Shown in pieces: positions 9,501 to 18,810 of a stretch of 64,000 bases of DNA. Within the stretch, counting starts at the first letter, position 1. Each line of letters opens with the position of its first letter. Location of the stretch: positions 558,001 through 622,000 of the forward strand of contig CACSIO010000012.1 of the NCBI GenBank assembly GCA_902705865.1. Direction: 5' to 3'. Under the pieces are notes generated by a model. The model was given only the letters and a program-made list of their open reading frames with translations, was not told the DNA's origin and did no database searches. The translations under genes and the position numbers were made by a program. This stretch comes from BD1-7 clade bacterium. GTDB lineage: Bacteria > Pseudomonadota > Gammaproteobacteria > Pseudomonadales > DT-91.

Positions 9501-12500
9501 TTAGTCGTCCGGTGACGGGGCTTGACGTCACTGATCTTATTATCACAAATGGCGTGGCTGATAATTTCAATGGAAGTGGTGCGTCGTACACATTGGATAT
9601 TACGCCATCCGCAAGCGGCAATGTGTCGGTAGAGTTACCGGCAGCGGTGGCTAGTGATGCCTCTGATATGAGCGTTACAAATCCCGTTGCAGACGCGCTT
9701 TCTGTGACTTATACAGCGGCTTTGCCAACAGCAACACCGAGCCTCTTGATTTCTTCTCCAAGTGTTGCACAGGTATCTTCAGGTCCTGTCACTTATACCG
9801 TGACATACACCGATGCTGTAGAGGTGAACCTGACAGAAGCTGCCATCACTCTAAATGCAAGCGGTACTTCTGCGACGGTATCTGTTTCAAACGGCAACAC
9901 GGAGACGCCAACAGTAACGCTGTCAAATATTACTGGTGATGGAACGTTGGGTATCAGTATCAGTGATTCGACGGCGCGAAATGGAGAGAAGGTTGCCCCA
10001 GCTGCCGGGCCATCAGCGACTTTCAGTGTCGATAACACGTTGCCCAGTGTTGTTATCTCGGACACTGTCGATGCTTCAGTGAACATGCCATTTACTGCAC
10101 AGATTACATTTGATGAAGATGTAACCGGCTTTGATGTGAATGATATCAATGCGAGTAATGCGCAGCTGAGCAGTTTCAACGGTGTGAGTGCCAAGGTGTA
10201 TACAGTGCTTGTATCGCCGATTGCCGATGGAGTATTAACGTTAGATATCGATGCCAACACGGCTTCGGATGATCACGGTAATGGTAATACAGTGGCGACC
10301 CAGCACGCGGTCACCTTTGATAATACTGACCCAATGTTGGTGATTACTACGACTTCATCTGATCCAGTGAGTGGCATGTTTACCGCTACGATCACGTTTA
10401 ACGAGGCAGTGAGCGGCTTTGTCCAAACTGATATCAGCGCCGACAATGCCAGCTTAGATAATTTCAGTGCGACCAGTTCTTCGGTCTACACCGTGGATGT
10501 TACCCCTGCCAGTGACGGCAATGTAACGCTGGATGTTGCGGCAAATATGGCAACGGATACCGCTGGCAATGGTAATGCTGCGGCGAACCAGTTCGCGATC
10601 GTGAGCGATGCAACGTCACCCACAGTGCAAATCGCAACCACATCATCTGACCCTGTGAATGCTGCATTTACTGCGACAATTACGTTCAGTGAAGATGTGA
10701 TCGGTTTTGTCGCCGGTGATATCAATGCTTCTAACGCAAACCTCAGTGATTTTGTCGCAAACAGTGCGACGACATACACAGTGCTTGTAACGCCAAGCAG
10801 TCACGGAAATGTGATGCTCAATATTGCCGCTGATCAAGCGTCGGATAATGCAGGTAACGGTAACTCGCAGGCACCGGAATTTTCTATTCTCAATGATGTG
10901 AATCCGCCTAGCGTGCAAATAACATCAACGGTAACCAATGCTGTGAATGCGTCATTTACAGCGACCATCACATTTGATGAGTCTGTGTCCGGTTTCGAAG
11001 TAGGTGATATCGATGCCACCAATGCCAATCTGAGCCAGTTTGCAGCGACAAGCCTATCAGTATATTCCGTGTTAGTTACACCAAATGATGAAGGCAATGT
11101 AGCACTGGACATTGCCGCCAGCGTCGCCGACGATGCTGCAGGTAACGCTAACACTCAAGCGACGCAATTTGCGTTAACATATGATGAGACGCCACCTGGC
11201 GTACAGATCACGACATCTGAATCTGATCCGGTGAATAGCGCTTTTACTGCGACGATTACCTTTGACGAAGCTGTGACAGGTTTTGTTGAGGCGGATATCA
11301 ACGCAGGCAATGCAAGCTTGAGTAATTTCTCGGCAACCAGCGCATTGGTTTATACCGTATTGGTTACACCTGATAACGACGGCAATGTGACATTGGATAT
11401 CCCGGTGGGCGTTGCAGAAGACGATGCAGGGAATACCAATAGTGCGGCTACGCAGTTCGCCATATTGAGTGATGCGACACGGCCGACCTTGCAAATAACG
11501 GCGATTGAGACGGGATCTGTCAATGCGCCATTTACTGCGACCTTTACCTTTGATGAAGCCGTTACCGGTTTCACTGAAGCGGATATCAGTTTTGCTAATG
11601 CGAATCTGAGCAATTTTGTAGCAAGCAGTGCGACCGTTTATACCGTTGTGGTCGAACCAGCAACTGATAGCAGCGTTACGTTGGATGTTGCCGCAGATGC
11701 AGCCAGTGATGCAGCAGGAAATGGAAGCACCGCGGCCCAGCAATTCGCGATTATTTATGACGGAACGCAACCAACGGTTGTGATTGCAACGTCAGACACC
11801 GCGCCGATTAATGCGCCATTCACTGCAACGATTACATTTAGCGAGCCGGTAACCGATTTTGTGGTCGCAGATATCAATGTTGGGAATGCCATTGTGAGTA
11901 ACCTTAGTGCTATCAGTACGTCTGTTTATTCGGTTTTAGTGACGCCCAACGCTGATGGTGATGTGACTTTGAATATTGCAGGCAGCGTGGCGAACGATGC
12001 AGCAGGCAACGGCAATAGCCAGTCTAATGCTTTTGCGATTTTGCATGACGCCACACAACCGACTGTTCAGATTACGTCGACCGAAACTGGCCCTGTTAAC
12101 GTCGCCTTCACTGCAACGATTACGTTCAGTGAAGTAGTAACCGAGTTCGTTCAAGCTGATATCAACGTTGGCAATGCTGGTTTGAGTAACTTCAATGCAA
12201 CCAGTGCTTCTGTATACACAGTACTGGTAACTCCCGCCAGCGACGGCAATGTGACGTTAGATATCGCTGCTAATGCCGCCAATGACAGTGCGGGCAACGG
12301 CAATACTCAAGCAACACAATTTGCGGTATTGAACGATGTGACTCAGCCGACTGTGCAGATTACCTCAGCGGAAACTGGTCCTGTGAATGCGCCGTTTATG
12401 GCCACGGTAACCTTCAGTGAAGCCGTTACGGGCTTTGGTGTGTCTGATCTAAATAGCGGTAACGCCAGCTTGGGTCAATTTGTTGCGACGAGTGCATCGG

Positions 12501-15500
12501 TATACACCGTGTTGGTAACGCCAACCAGTGATGGCAATGTCACGTTGAATATCGCCGCGGATGCCGCCGAAGACTTGGCGGGTAATGGGAATACCCAGGC
12601 AACGCAATTTGCGATACTGAACGATGTGACCTTGCCGACTGTGCAGATTGCATCAACTGAAACCGGCCCAGTAAATGCGCCGTTTACAGCCACGGTGACC
12701 TTCAGTGAAGCGGTTAGTGGTTTTGATATCGCAGATATCAACAGTGTAAATGCCGGTTTGAGCCAATTCGTAGCGACCAGTGCATCGGTATATACGGTGT
12801 TGGTGACGCCAACCACTGACGGTAATGTGACACTGGATATCGCGGCGAATGCAGCAAATGACAGTGCCGGCAACGGTAACACGTTGGCCACCCAATTTGC
12901 CATATTGAACGATGTGATCCAACCGACCGTGCTGATTACCTCTACGGCATCGGGTCAGGTGAATGCGCCGTTTACTGCGACAGTAACCTTCAGCGAAGCA
13001 GTTACCGGTTTCGATATTGCCGACCTCAACGGTGGCAATGCGAATCTGAGCCAGTTTGTGGCAACCAGTACATCGGTATACACCGTGTTAGTGACACCAA
13101 CTAGCGATGGCGATGTCACGTTAGATGTCGCTGCTAATGCCGCGAATGACAGTGCGGGCAACGGTAATATTCAGGCGACACAATTTGCTGTCTTGAATGA
13201 CGTGACTCGGCCAACCGTGGAGATTGCTTCAACGGAAACAAGTCCTGTGAATGCGCCGTTTACGGCGACGGTAACCTTCAGTGAAGCCGTTACGGGCTTT
13301 GGCATGTCTGATCTGAACAGCGGCAATGCCAGATTGAGTCAATTTGTTGCGACGAGCGCATCGGTATACACCGTGTTGGTAACGCCAAGCAGCGATGGCA
13401 ACGTTACTTTGAATATTGCTGTGGATGCCGCAGAAGATACGGCGGGCAATGGCAATACGGTCGCTGCCGAGTTTGCGATTATGCATGATGCAACACGTCC
13501 GACATTGCAAATCGCAGCCGATGAAACCGGCCCGATCAATGGTGCATTTACTGCAACCATTACCTTCGACGAAGCGGTTGGCGGTTTCACTGTTGCCGAC
13601 ATCAATGCGTCAAACGCCAGTTTGAGTAGCTTCGTCGCGACAAGCGATTCTGTTTATAGTGTCCTGGTGACCCCGGTTGGAGATGGCAACGTGAGTCTTT
13701 ATGTTGCCGAAAATGCCGCGAATGACAGCGCAGGAAACGGCAACACACAGGCAACGTCTTTTGCGATTATGTACGATGCGACACAACCGTCTGTGCAAAT
13801 TACGACCAGTGCAGCAGGGGCTGTTAATGCAGCGTTTACGGCGATTATCTCCTTTGATGAAGGCGTAAGTGGTTTTGATCTGAATGATGTTGATACGTCA
13901 GGTGCGCAGGTCAGCGATCTGAATCTTGTCAGTGAAGGCGTATATACGGTATTGGTATCACCAACGGGCGATGGCCAGGTGACATTGGATATCGCAGCGA
14001 ATGTTGCGACCGATTCAGCGGGCAATGCGAACGCAGCAGCAGAACAATTCGTTCTCCATTATGACGCAACTGTGCCAACCGTTGTGATTGAAACAGATCA
14101 TTCGGATCCGGTCAGTGGGGCATTCACGGCAACAATCACCTTCAGCGAAACGGTTACGGGTTTTGTTGCAGCTGATATCAATGTCAATAACGCGACGTTG
14201 ACTAACTTTGCTGGTAGCGCTAGTGCTGTGTATAGCGTACTTGTGACACCGAACGCAGACGGCGATGTCACTCTCGATATCCCCGTGGATGTGGCAAGCG
14301 ACACCGCAGGCAATGGAAACACCGCCGCAGAGCAGTTTGCGATCTTGGCTGATGCAACAGATCCTGCCGTTACCATCACAGGAGCGGCGGAAGGGCCGGT
14401 TAATGCGCCATTCGTCGTTACGATTACGTTCGATGAATCTGTCATAGACTTTACAATCGATGATCTTAGCGCTGGCAATGCAAGCTTAAGTGAGTTTGTC
14501 AGCGTGAGTGACAGTGTCTGGACAGTGTTGGTAACGCCGGATACCGATGGTGATGTTGTTTTGAATATTGCCGAAGGTGTCGCTAATGATAGTGCCGGTA
14601 ATGGTAATAGCGAAGCAACACCATTCAGTTTGACGTATGACGCCACACACCCACAATTGCTGTCGACACTGCCAGCCGATGATGAAAATCGCTCAGAAGC
14701 AGATGTTGTTATTACGTTAACGTTTGACGAGGCGATGCGCCCAGTCGTGGGTGACAACAAGGTGATAGAGCTCTTCCGCGAAGACATGGATACGCCGATT
14801 AGAACCTTTGTTGCGTCAGGTCCAGATATCAAAATTGAGGATACAGTCGTCGCTTTAACGTCCCCAGTGACGCTGGAAACCGGCTTTGCTTACCATGTTA
14901 AAGTCGCCGCCGGCGCGTTTACCGATATTGCCGGCAATGAATATGAAGGCATCCTTGATGCAACCACGCTGAGCTTTAGCATCGATACCGAAGCGCCAAC
15001 GCTGGTTATCTCAGAGCCAACAGTTGCAAGCACGAAATCCGGCCCGGTTAGTTATACCGTGACGTACGAGGGCGCGGATACCGTCGCCTTGACTGAATCA
15101 GCAATTACCTTAAACACGGTCGATACCGCAAACGCCATCGTTACCGTGACGAATGGCGATACAAACACTGCGACTGTCACGTTGAGTGAAATCAGTGGCG
15201 ATGGCCGTTTGGGTATCGGTATCGCAGCGAATACAGCAAGCGATGTTGCCGGTAATCAGGCGCCAGCCAGCGAACCTTCATCGGTATTCATTGTTGATGG
15301 AACAGCGCCGGCCCCTGGCCAGTTCAATGTTGGCGAAAGTACCGCGTTTACTGCACAAACCAATTGGACAGCAGCGACTGACAAAGAAGACACGGTGTTG
15401 CAATACAGCCTGTACCGGCTTAACAATCGCTATACCGCGACAAGTTTGACCAGCGTTGACGATATCGCAAATGTTGAAGCTGGCAGCTTGATCAAGCGCG

Positions 15501-18500
15501 GAAACAACGTCTATAACGCGTTGGTTACAGATCTTGCAGCAGACTCCGAACACTATTTGATGTTGATTGTTGAAGACACCAATGAAAACAAGTCGCTGTA
15601 TCAGCTTTCAACAGCTGTGTTCTCCAGCAAACCATTCGAGAAGACTGACACTGACGGTGACGGTATACCTGACGATGTCGAGAGAAACATTGGCAGTGAT
15701 CCAATGGATCCTAACGATGTTTACGGTGGCGATTCAGGAGCTGCAGATACCGACGGTGACGGTATTCCTGATGGATTGGAAGACTACATTTCGTCAATAA
15801 CGGGTGCGGATATCGACACGTCGACGGATACAGACGGTGATGGTGTACCTGATTACCTTGAAGTACAGAACGGTTTTGATCCTCTTGATGCCTCTGTACC
15901 GGCTGTTTTGGCAGATACTGATGGCGATGGCATTAACGATGGCATGGAGCGGATTCTTGGAACTGATCCGAACAATAGCGGTGACGTCGACAGCGACGGC
16001 GATGGCGTGCCGGATGCGATTGAAGCGTATCTACTGAGTCATTTCGGAATCAGCGGTGTTAATAATCAATCAGATACTGATAAAGATGGGTTGCCTGACT
16101 ATCTCGAAATCGTGAATGGCTATTTACCCAATAACACGAACAGTCCTACTGCTAACGGCGAAGCCGATAGCAATATGAATATGATTGCAGATGCTGTTGA
16201 GTGGTACCTTGAGATGAAACGCGGTTTCAACGACGTTGCTGTTTACTCTGATAACGACAGCGATGGACTGCCTGATGTGTTAGAAATACGCCGAGGATCT
16301 GATGCTTCTAGTCAAGACTCTCCTGTGGTTAACGGTCAAGGCGATGACGATGTGAATGGCATTTCTAACGCAGTGGCAAGTTACCTCAAAGACTTGGGCA
16401 TTAGGGATCTAACACCGGTTAAAGACAGTGATGGAGATTTGATCACCGATGCTAACGAAGTCGCGATTGGATCAGATCCATTGGTTTCAGATGAAATCGA
16501 CAGTGATCACGATGGGTTAAATGACTTTATCGAACGGTACCTTGAGAGCCATGGTGGCGTTTCGGTGCCCGCGATGACTTTCCTTACCGACAGCGATAAT
16601 GACGGACTTGCCGATTACTTGGAGCCGTTAACCGCGAATGACGAGAATCTGCCCGTGCCGAGTGATGGCTCTAGAGGTATCAGTGCTGCAGTGAATCACT
16701 ATTTCATTCAGCGAGGAATCACCGTTGATCAAAGCAGCGATTTTGATGCCGATGGGGTATCGGATTTAGACGAGATCGATCAAGGTTCAGATCCTCAAGT
16801 AGTTGATCTGCCAATGGTATGGCATGAACTTCAGCAAAGCGGTGTTACTAACATTGTGGTATTCGCAGCCAATAACGATGTGGGTATGGTGCAGGCACGC
16901 CTAATCGGCGCTCAAGCCCGACCAGTGGTCTATGTTTGGAATATATCAGGCCTTGACGGCAGTGGGGCAGAGCTTGTGGGTTCGTTGAATGACAAGAATC
17001 TGATGTTGGATTTGAGTAATGCAGCGATGGGCGTATATGTGCTAGAGCAGGTTGTTAGCCTGGAGCATGGCAACCAACGCTATGAAAATACCTATACGAT
17101 TCGACTAACCATTGGCGATGAGATCGTTACAGATAAAGACAATGACGGATTCGCTGATCGTACCGATAACCTTGATGACAGCTTTGCCGGTTTACAAGTC
17201 AGTAAAAACCCTGGAGGTGAAAACCTGATTGTGGAAGAAGCGGTTGTTCGCGCGGTTGCAGGTGATTATGCGCGTCAATTGAATAAAGGATATATCGATG
17301 TGTCGGAAATGGTCGGATCGGAACTGCCGATCGATTTGTCGGGTAACTTTGGCGTTGGCTTGTTCGACTTCAAGTTAATCAATGTGCCGGCAACGCTGCC
17401 GTCGGTGAAAGTCATCATTCCTTTGCAGTTTGGTATTCCACAGCAGGCAGTTTATCGAAAGCTCACTGTCGATAAGGTTTGGATGGATTATGACCTCGTT
17501 GAGTCAGCGGCAGCTGTTGATGGGGGTTGTTCTTCGGTCACCGAGTGGCAACCTGGTCTGATTGAAGGGTTCATGTGTGTTCGTCTGGAGCTGGTTGATG
17601 GTGACCCGATATTTGATATCGATGGTCAACGCAACGGTCAGATTGTTGATCCAGGTGGTATAGTCTCGCGGGGTATGGATGTAGACATGAGTGCTATTAC
17701 GTTCAGTAGTGAGTTCTTTGACGCTGGATCTGACATAGAGGTGTTGGTCACTGTTAAAGATGCTGCAGGTGTAGGTATCCGAAATGCGTCAATAACGCTT
17801 CAACTCAATGGACTTGATGATATTGATATTTCTACAATCACGAACCGCGGTGATGGAACGTATTCCGCACAGCTAAGCTCGGCGGGTTCAGCGGGTATCT
17901 TTATGGTTACGGCTGTGGTTAATGATGGACAGAATGAATATCAGCTTGAGAGTGAGTCGATTGAACTGCTATCAACCAAAAAACCGAAAGCCGGTGGCGG
18001 CTTTGTATCGCCCGTTAATTTGTTGTTACTGCTGTTGTTACTTTTTCCACGCTTGATAGCCACTCGATTTAGAGGTTTTGCAGGATTACCTTTGGTCGTA
18101 TTTGTCTTCGGTTTTGGTTTTTCATCCGCTCTGTCAGCTGCTGATGCAGCATCCAGTGCGGAGCCAGTCGCATTGGATGAGACATCAGTTAGTGAGGCGC
18201 AAGAAGCGTCAAAGAACACTAACCTACAAGGCGTTTATTTAGGTGTTGGTGGGTTAGTATCGTTTGTATCCCCTGATGTTGGCGGTACACGATATCGAAT
18301 CAGTGATGATGTTTCCGGTGGCTGGCAGGTATTAGCGGGTTATCGTTTTGATAGTCAATGGGCTTTAGAATACAAATATGCAGACTTAGGCGCTGCCTCG
18401 TTGGTATTTAGTCGTGGCCCGGAGCCGGGGTCTTCCGCTGGAGAAATAACCTATAAAGAGCAATCGATTGCAGCGATGTGGAACCCGTGGGGTTATAAAT

Positions 18501-18721
18501 CTTGGGTCGTCCAGCCTTATGTTCAAATGGGCGTCGCGGTTAATAATACTCACTGGGATTCGGGCGCAGTTGATCACGAAAATACAGCGACCGTATTTGC
18601 TGGATTGGGTGCCGAGCTACGATTTGAAAAGCGTTTTTCTGCCAGAGCCGGGTATAGTTATTACTCGGAAGATGCATCGATGATAGACATTACTTTCAAA
18701 ACCTACTTCGGATTATTTTGA
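6554..18721 (+). CDS. Giant repetitive surface protein: Ig-like repeats, TSP3-like calcium repeats, CTERM-like tail and outer-membrane barrel
   Basis: About 4,055 residues from ATG 6554 (a TTG at 6548 is possible; no strong ribosome site for either). Residues 1-39 are a signal peptide ending SLSSYA. Layout: about 40-960, DUF11/DUF7933-like repeats (TLTYTIDN, paired Cys); 960-1162, Ig-like units; 1163-2698, sixteen Ig-like (Big_12-type) repeats of exactly 96 residues (PVNAPFTATITFSEAVTGF); 2699-2812, SbsA-like Ig; then another Ig and a fibronectin-like unit; about 3031-3420, thrombospondin-3-like DTDGDGIPD repeats; about 3546-3713, a choice-of-anchor-U-like segment (GLFDF, NGQIVDPGG); an invasin-like Ig unit; G3814-G3816 followed by poly-Leu and Arg, like a GlyGly-CTERM sorting tail; a second signal-like segment ending SALSA (A3862); and from 3890 an 8-strand-type outer-membrane barrel ending in Phe. 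Likely a secreted or surface adhesin; the barrel and sorting-tail combination is odd. Individual domain names rest on motif reading, not on a profile search. Confidence 0.9.
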   Translation: MKFSNEITLSARPKTAWPFVSRLSLLFVGALFSLSSYAAPPTFSMAFSPETTNPTVPSTLTYTIDNTAGSALAGNLGFTNTLPAGVVIATPANVSTTCGGTTTAIEDTATISLTGAQLDVGNTCTLSVNVTSDSNGTYVNTSGDLTSSEGNSGNATASLTVEQALPSFSMAFFPSTISANGTSTLTYTIDNAAAGAGPAGNLGFTNMLPSGVVVATPANAVTACVDGLTSAMAESSTIELSGVRLGSGSRCTFSVDVTASTAGSFVNTTGELTSTAGNSGTATANLTISGTAPLFTAQFSPAEINPGQSTTLTYTIDNSSSSEVRTKANFTHTLPVGLTFANTFIDVSSCGGMVSNDSTTNTISVSDVTVPAGAVCSIGVGIVANDLGQYVSQTSALGDFLVFGSNMFPRNIGDPASADLSVVVANFSSYFASAGVAGGTVPLVFTLKNTDRSETATNISFTNDLNATLAGLTAAVLPNDGFCGPDSVVTGTSLISVSGISLAPGESCSVEVSVLIPSGAVTGIYPNVTSQATLDLSSSTTWPSTSSDLVVNSAPTLSMEFVEQQTAAGGSLTLRYVLTSTSASSSTTDIGFEQFIDTAIPGTTVSTVPANDSCGVGSTFDSTQVPTGNGENALQLSMSEGSLAAGGSCSFDVVLSVPSSASSGNYEFATSSVNATVDGSAVIGLPGSDSVEIVGGPSLTMAIVESSASPGDTITAEFSLQLSANSTADATNIAFTVDLGAVLSGLTSISSAQSNICGTGSSLTGDSTLSLTGASLSPGTSCTFSVDVQVPQSATPGSYTVTSSTQTSLVSGLAVTRAPVSDTFIVSGLTFTKEFVDGPYLPGANLVIRYVIANNINAPTASSIQFTDRLSQALSNLAVSGALPTTPCGASSSLTGGTTMGFAGGELLAGESCTFDVPVTVPLATTEGSYLSVTSGLTAIVDSAAAQTEAASATLIVEQLTVLISTAAGESTSISPIPVTVTFSRPVTGLDVTDLIITNGVADNFNGSGASYTLDITPSASGNVSVELPAAVASDASDMSVTNPVADALSVTYTAALPTATPSLLISSPSVAQVSSGPVTYTVTYTDAVEVNLTEAAITLNASGTSATVSVSNGNTETPTVTLSNITGDGTLGISISDSTARNGEKVAPAAGPSATFSVDNTLPSVVISDTVDASVNMPFTAQITFDEDVTGFDVNDINASNAQLSSFNGVSAKVYTVLVSPIADGVLTLDIDANTASDDHGNGNTVATQHAVTFDNTDPMLVITTTSSDPVSGMFTATITFNEAVSGFVQTDISADNASLDNFSATSSSVYTVDVTPASDGNVTLDVAANMATDTAGNGNAAANQFAIVSDATSPTVQIATTSSDPVNAAFTATITFSEDVIGFVAGDINASNANLSDFVANSATTYTVLVTPSSHGNVMLNIAADQASDNAGNGNSQAPEFSILNDVNPPSVQITSTVTNAVNASFTATITFDESVSGFEVGDIDATNANLSQFAATSLSVYSVLVTPNDEGNVALDIAASVADDAAGNANTQATQFALTYDETPPGVQITTSESDPVNSAFTATITFDEAVTGFVEADINAGNASLSNFSATSALVYTVLVTPDNDGNVTLDIPVGVAEDDAGNTNSAATQFAILSDATRPTLQITAIETGSVNAPFTATFTFDEAVTGFTEADISFANANLSNFVASSATVYTVVVEPATDSSVTLDVAADAASDAAGNGSTAAQQFAIIYDGTQPTVVIATSDTAPINAPFTATITFSEPVTDFVVADINVGNAIVSNLSAISTSVYSVLVTPNADGDVTLNIAGSVANDAAGNGNSQSNAFAILHDATQPTVQITSTETGPVNVAFTATITFSEVVTEFVQADINVGNAGLSNFNATSASVYTVLVTPASDGNVTLDIAANAANDSAGNGNTQATQFAVLNDVTQPTVQITSAETGPVNAPFMATVTFSEAVTGFGVSDLNSGNASLGQFVATSASVYTVLVTPTSDGNVTLNIAADAAEDLAGNGNTQATQFAILNDVTLPTVQIASTETGPVNAPFTATVTFSEAVSGFDIADINSVNAGLSQFVATSASVYTVLVTPTTDGNVTLDIAANAANDSAGNGNTLATQFAILNDVIQPTVLITSTASGQVNAPFTATVTFSEAVTGFDIADLNGGNANLSQFVATSTSVYTVLVTPTSDGDVTLDVAANAANDSAGNGNIQATQFAVLNDVTRPTVEIASTETSPVNAPFTATVTFSEAVTGFGMSDLNSGNARLSQFVATSASVYTVLVTPSSDGNVTLNIAVDAAEDTAGNGNTVAAEFAIMHDATRPTLQIAADETGPINGAFTATITFDEAVGGFTVADINASNASLSSFVATSDSVYSVLVTPVGDGNVSLYVAENAANDSAGNGNTQATSFAIMYDATQPSVQITTSAAGAVNAAFTAIISFDEGVSGFDLNDVDTSGAQVSDLNLVSEGVYTVLVSPTGDGQVTLDIAANVATDSAGNANAAAEQFVLHYDATVPTVVIETDHSDPVSGAFTATITFSETVTGFVAADINVNNATLTNFAGSASAVYSVLVTPNADGDVTLDIPVDVASDTAGNGNTAAEQFAILADATDPAVTITGAAEGPVNAPFVVTITFDESVIDFTIDDLSAGNASLSEFVSVSDSVWTVLVTPDTDGDVVLNIAEGVANDSAGNGNSEATPFSLTYDATHPQLLSTLPADDENRSEADVVITLTFDEAMRPVVGDNKVIELFREDMDTPIRTFVASGPDIKIEDTVVALTSPVTLETGFAYHVKVAAGAFTDIAGNEYEGILDATTLSFSIDTEAPTLVISEPTVASTKSGPVSYTVTYEGADTVALTESAITLNTVDTANAIVTVTNGDTNTATVTLSEISGDGRLGIGIAANTASDVAGNQAPASEPSSVFIVDGTAPAPGQFNVGESTAFTAQTNWTAATDKEDTVLQYSLYRLNNRYTATSLTSVDDIANVEAGSLIKRGNNVYNALVTDLAADSEHYLMLIVEDTNENKSLYQLSTAVFSSKPFEKTDTDGDGIPDDVERNIGSDPMDPNDVYGGDSGAADTDGDGIPDGLEDYISSITGADIDTSTDTDGDGVPDYLEVQNGFDPLDASVPAVLADTDGDGINDGMERILGTDPNNSGDVDSDGDGVPDAIEAYLLSHFGISGVNNQSDTDKDGLPDYLEIVNGYLPNNTNSPTANGEADSNMNMIADAVEWYLEMKRGFNDVAVYSDNDSDGLPDVLEIRRGSDASSQDSPVVNGQGDDDVNGISNAVASYLKDLGIRDLTPVKDSDGDLITDANEVAIGSDPLVSDEIDSDHDGLNDFIERYLESHGGVSVPAMTFLTDSDNDGLADYLEPLTANDENLPVPSDGSRGISAAVNHYFIQRGITVDQSSDFDADGVSDLDEIDQGSDPQVVDLPMVWHELQQSGVTNIVVFAANNDVGMVQARLIGAQARPVVYVWNISGLDGSGAELVGSLNDKNLMLDLSNAAMGVYVLEQVVSLEHGNQRYENTYTIRLTIGDEIVTDKDNDGFADRTDNLDDSFAGLQVSKNPGGENLIVEEAVVRAVAGDYARQLNKGYIDVSEMVGSELPIDLSGNFGVGLFDFKLINVPATLPSVKVIIPLQFGIPQQAVYRKLTVDKVWMDYDLVESAAAVDGGCSSVTEWQPGLIEGFMCVRLELVDGDPIFDIDGQRNGQIVDPGGIVSRGMDVDMSAITFSSEFFDAGSDIEVLVTVKDAAGVGIRNASITLQLNGLDDIDISTITNRGDGTYSAQLSSAGSAGIFMVTAVVNDGQNEYQLESESIELLSTKKPKAGGGFVSPVNLLLLLLLLFPRLIATRFRGFAGLPLVVFVFGFGFSSALSAADAASSAEPVALDETSVSEAQEASKNTNLQGVYLGVGGLVSFVSPDVGGTRYRISDDVSGGWQVLAGYRFDSQWALEYKYADLGAASLVFSRGPEPGSSAGEITYKEQSIAAMWNPWGYKSWVVQPYVQMGVAVNNTHWDSGAVDHENTATVFAGLGAELRFEKRFSARAGYSYYSEDASMIDITFKTYFGLF
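10040..14647 (+). repeat. Sixteen tandem 288-bp repeats encoding Ig-like domains
   Basis: The repeat unit start (codons for [LDSP]-P-x-[VL]-x-I) recurs at 10040, 10328, 10616, 10904 and on to 12344 and 14360, always at multiples of 288 bases. Sixteen units therefore fit the span exactly with no net indel. Units at about 12056-13495 are the most alike at DNA level (shared stretches around GTGAATGCGCCGTTTACGGC), suggesting recent duplication or gene conversion. Outer units are more diverged. Confidence 0.92.
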
Positions 18722-18810
18722 TTCGATTTTGGATAACAATGTCTGAATTGGCGCTCATCAAAGGATTTGGCAGCGCCGTTTGATTAACCACTCTGTCGAA
18801 GTGAACAATT

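Noticed and set aside
10040..14647. Tandem repeats considered as a CRISPR array
   Set aside because: The 288-bp units are fully coding and in frame, with no short repeat/spacer pattern.
6614..14832. Long antisense open frames inside the giant gene (for example 6901-7485 and 14098-14832, minus)
   Set aside because: They mirror the repeat structure of the sense gene, show no ribosome sites or domains, and are explained by its codon usage.
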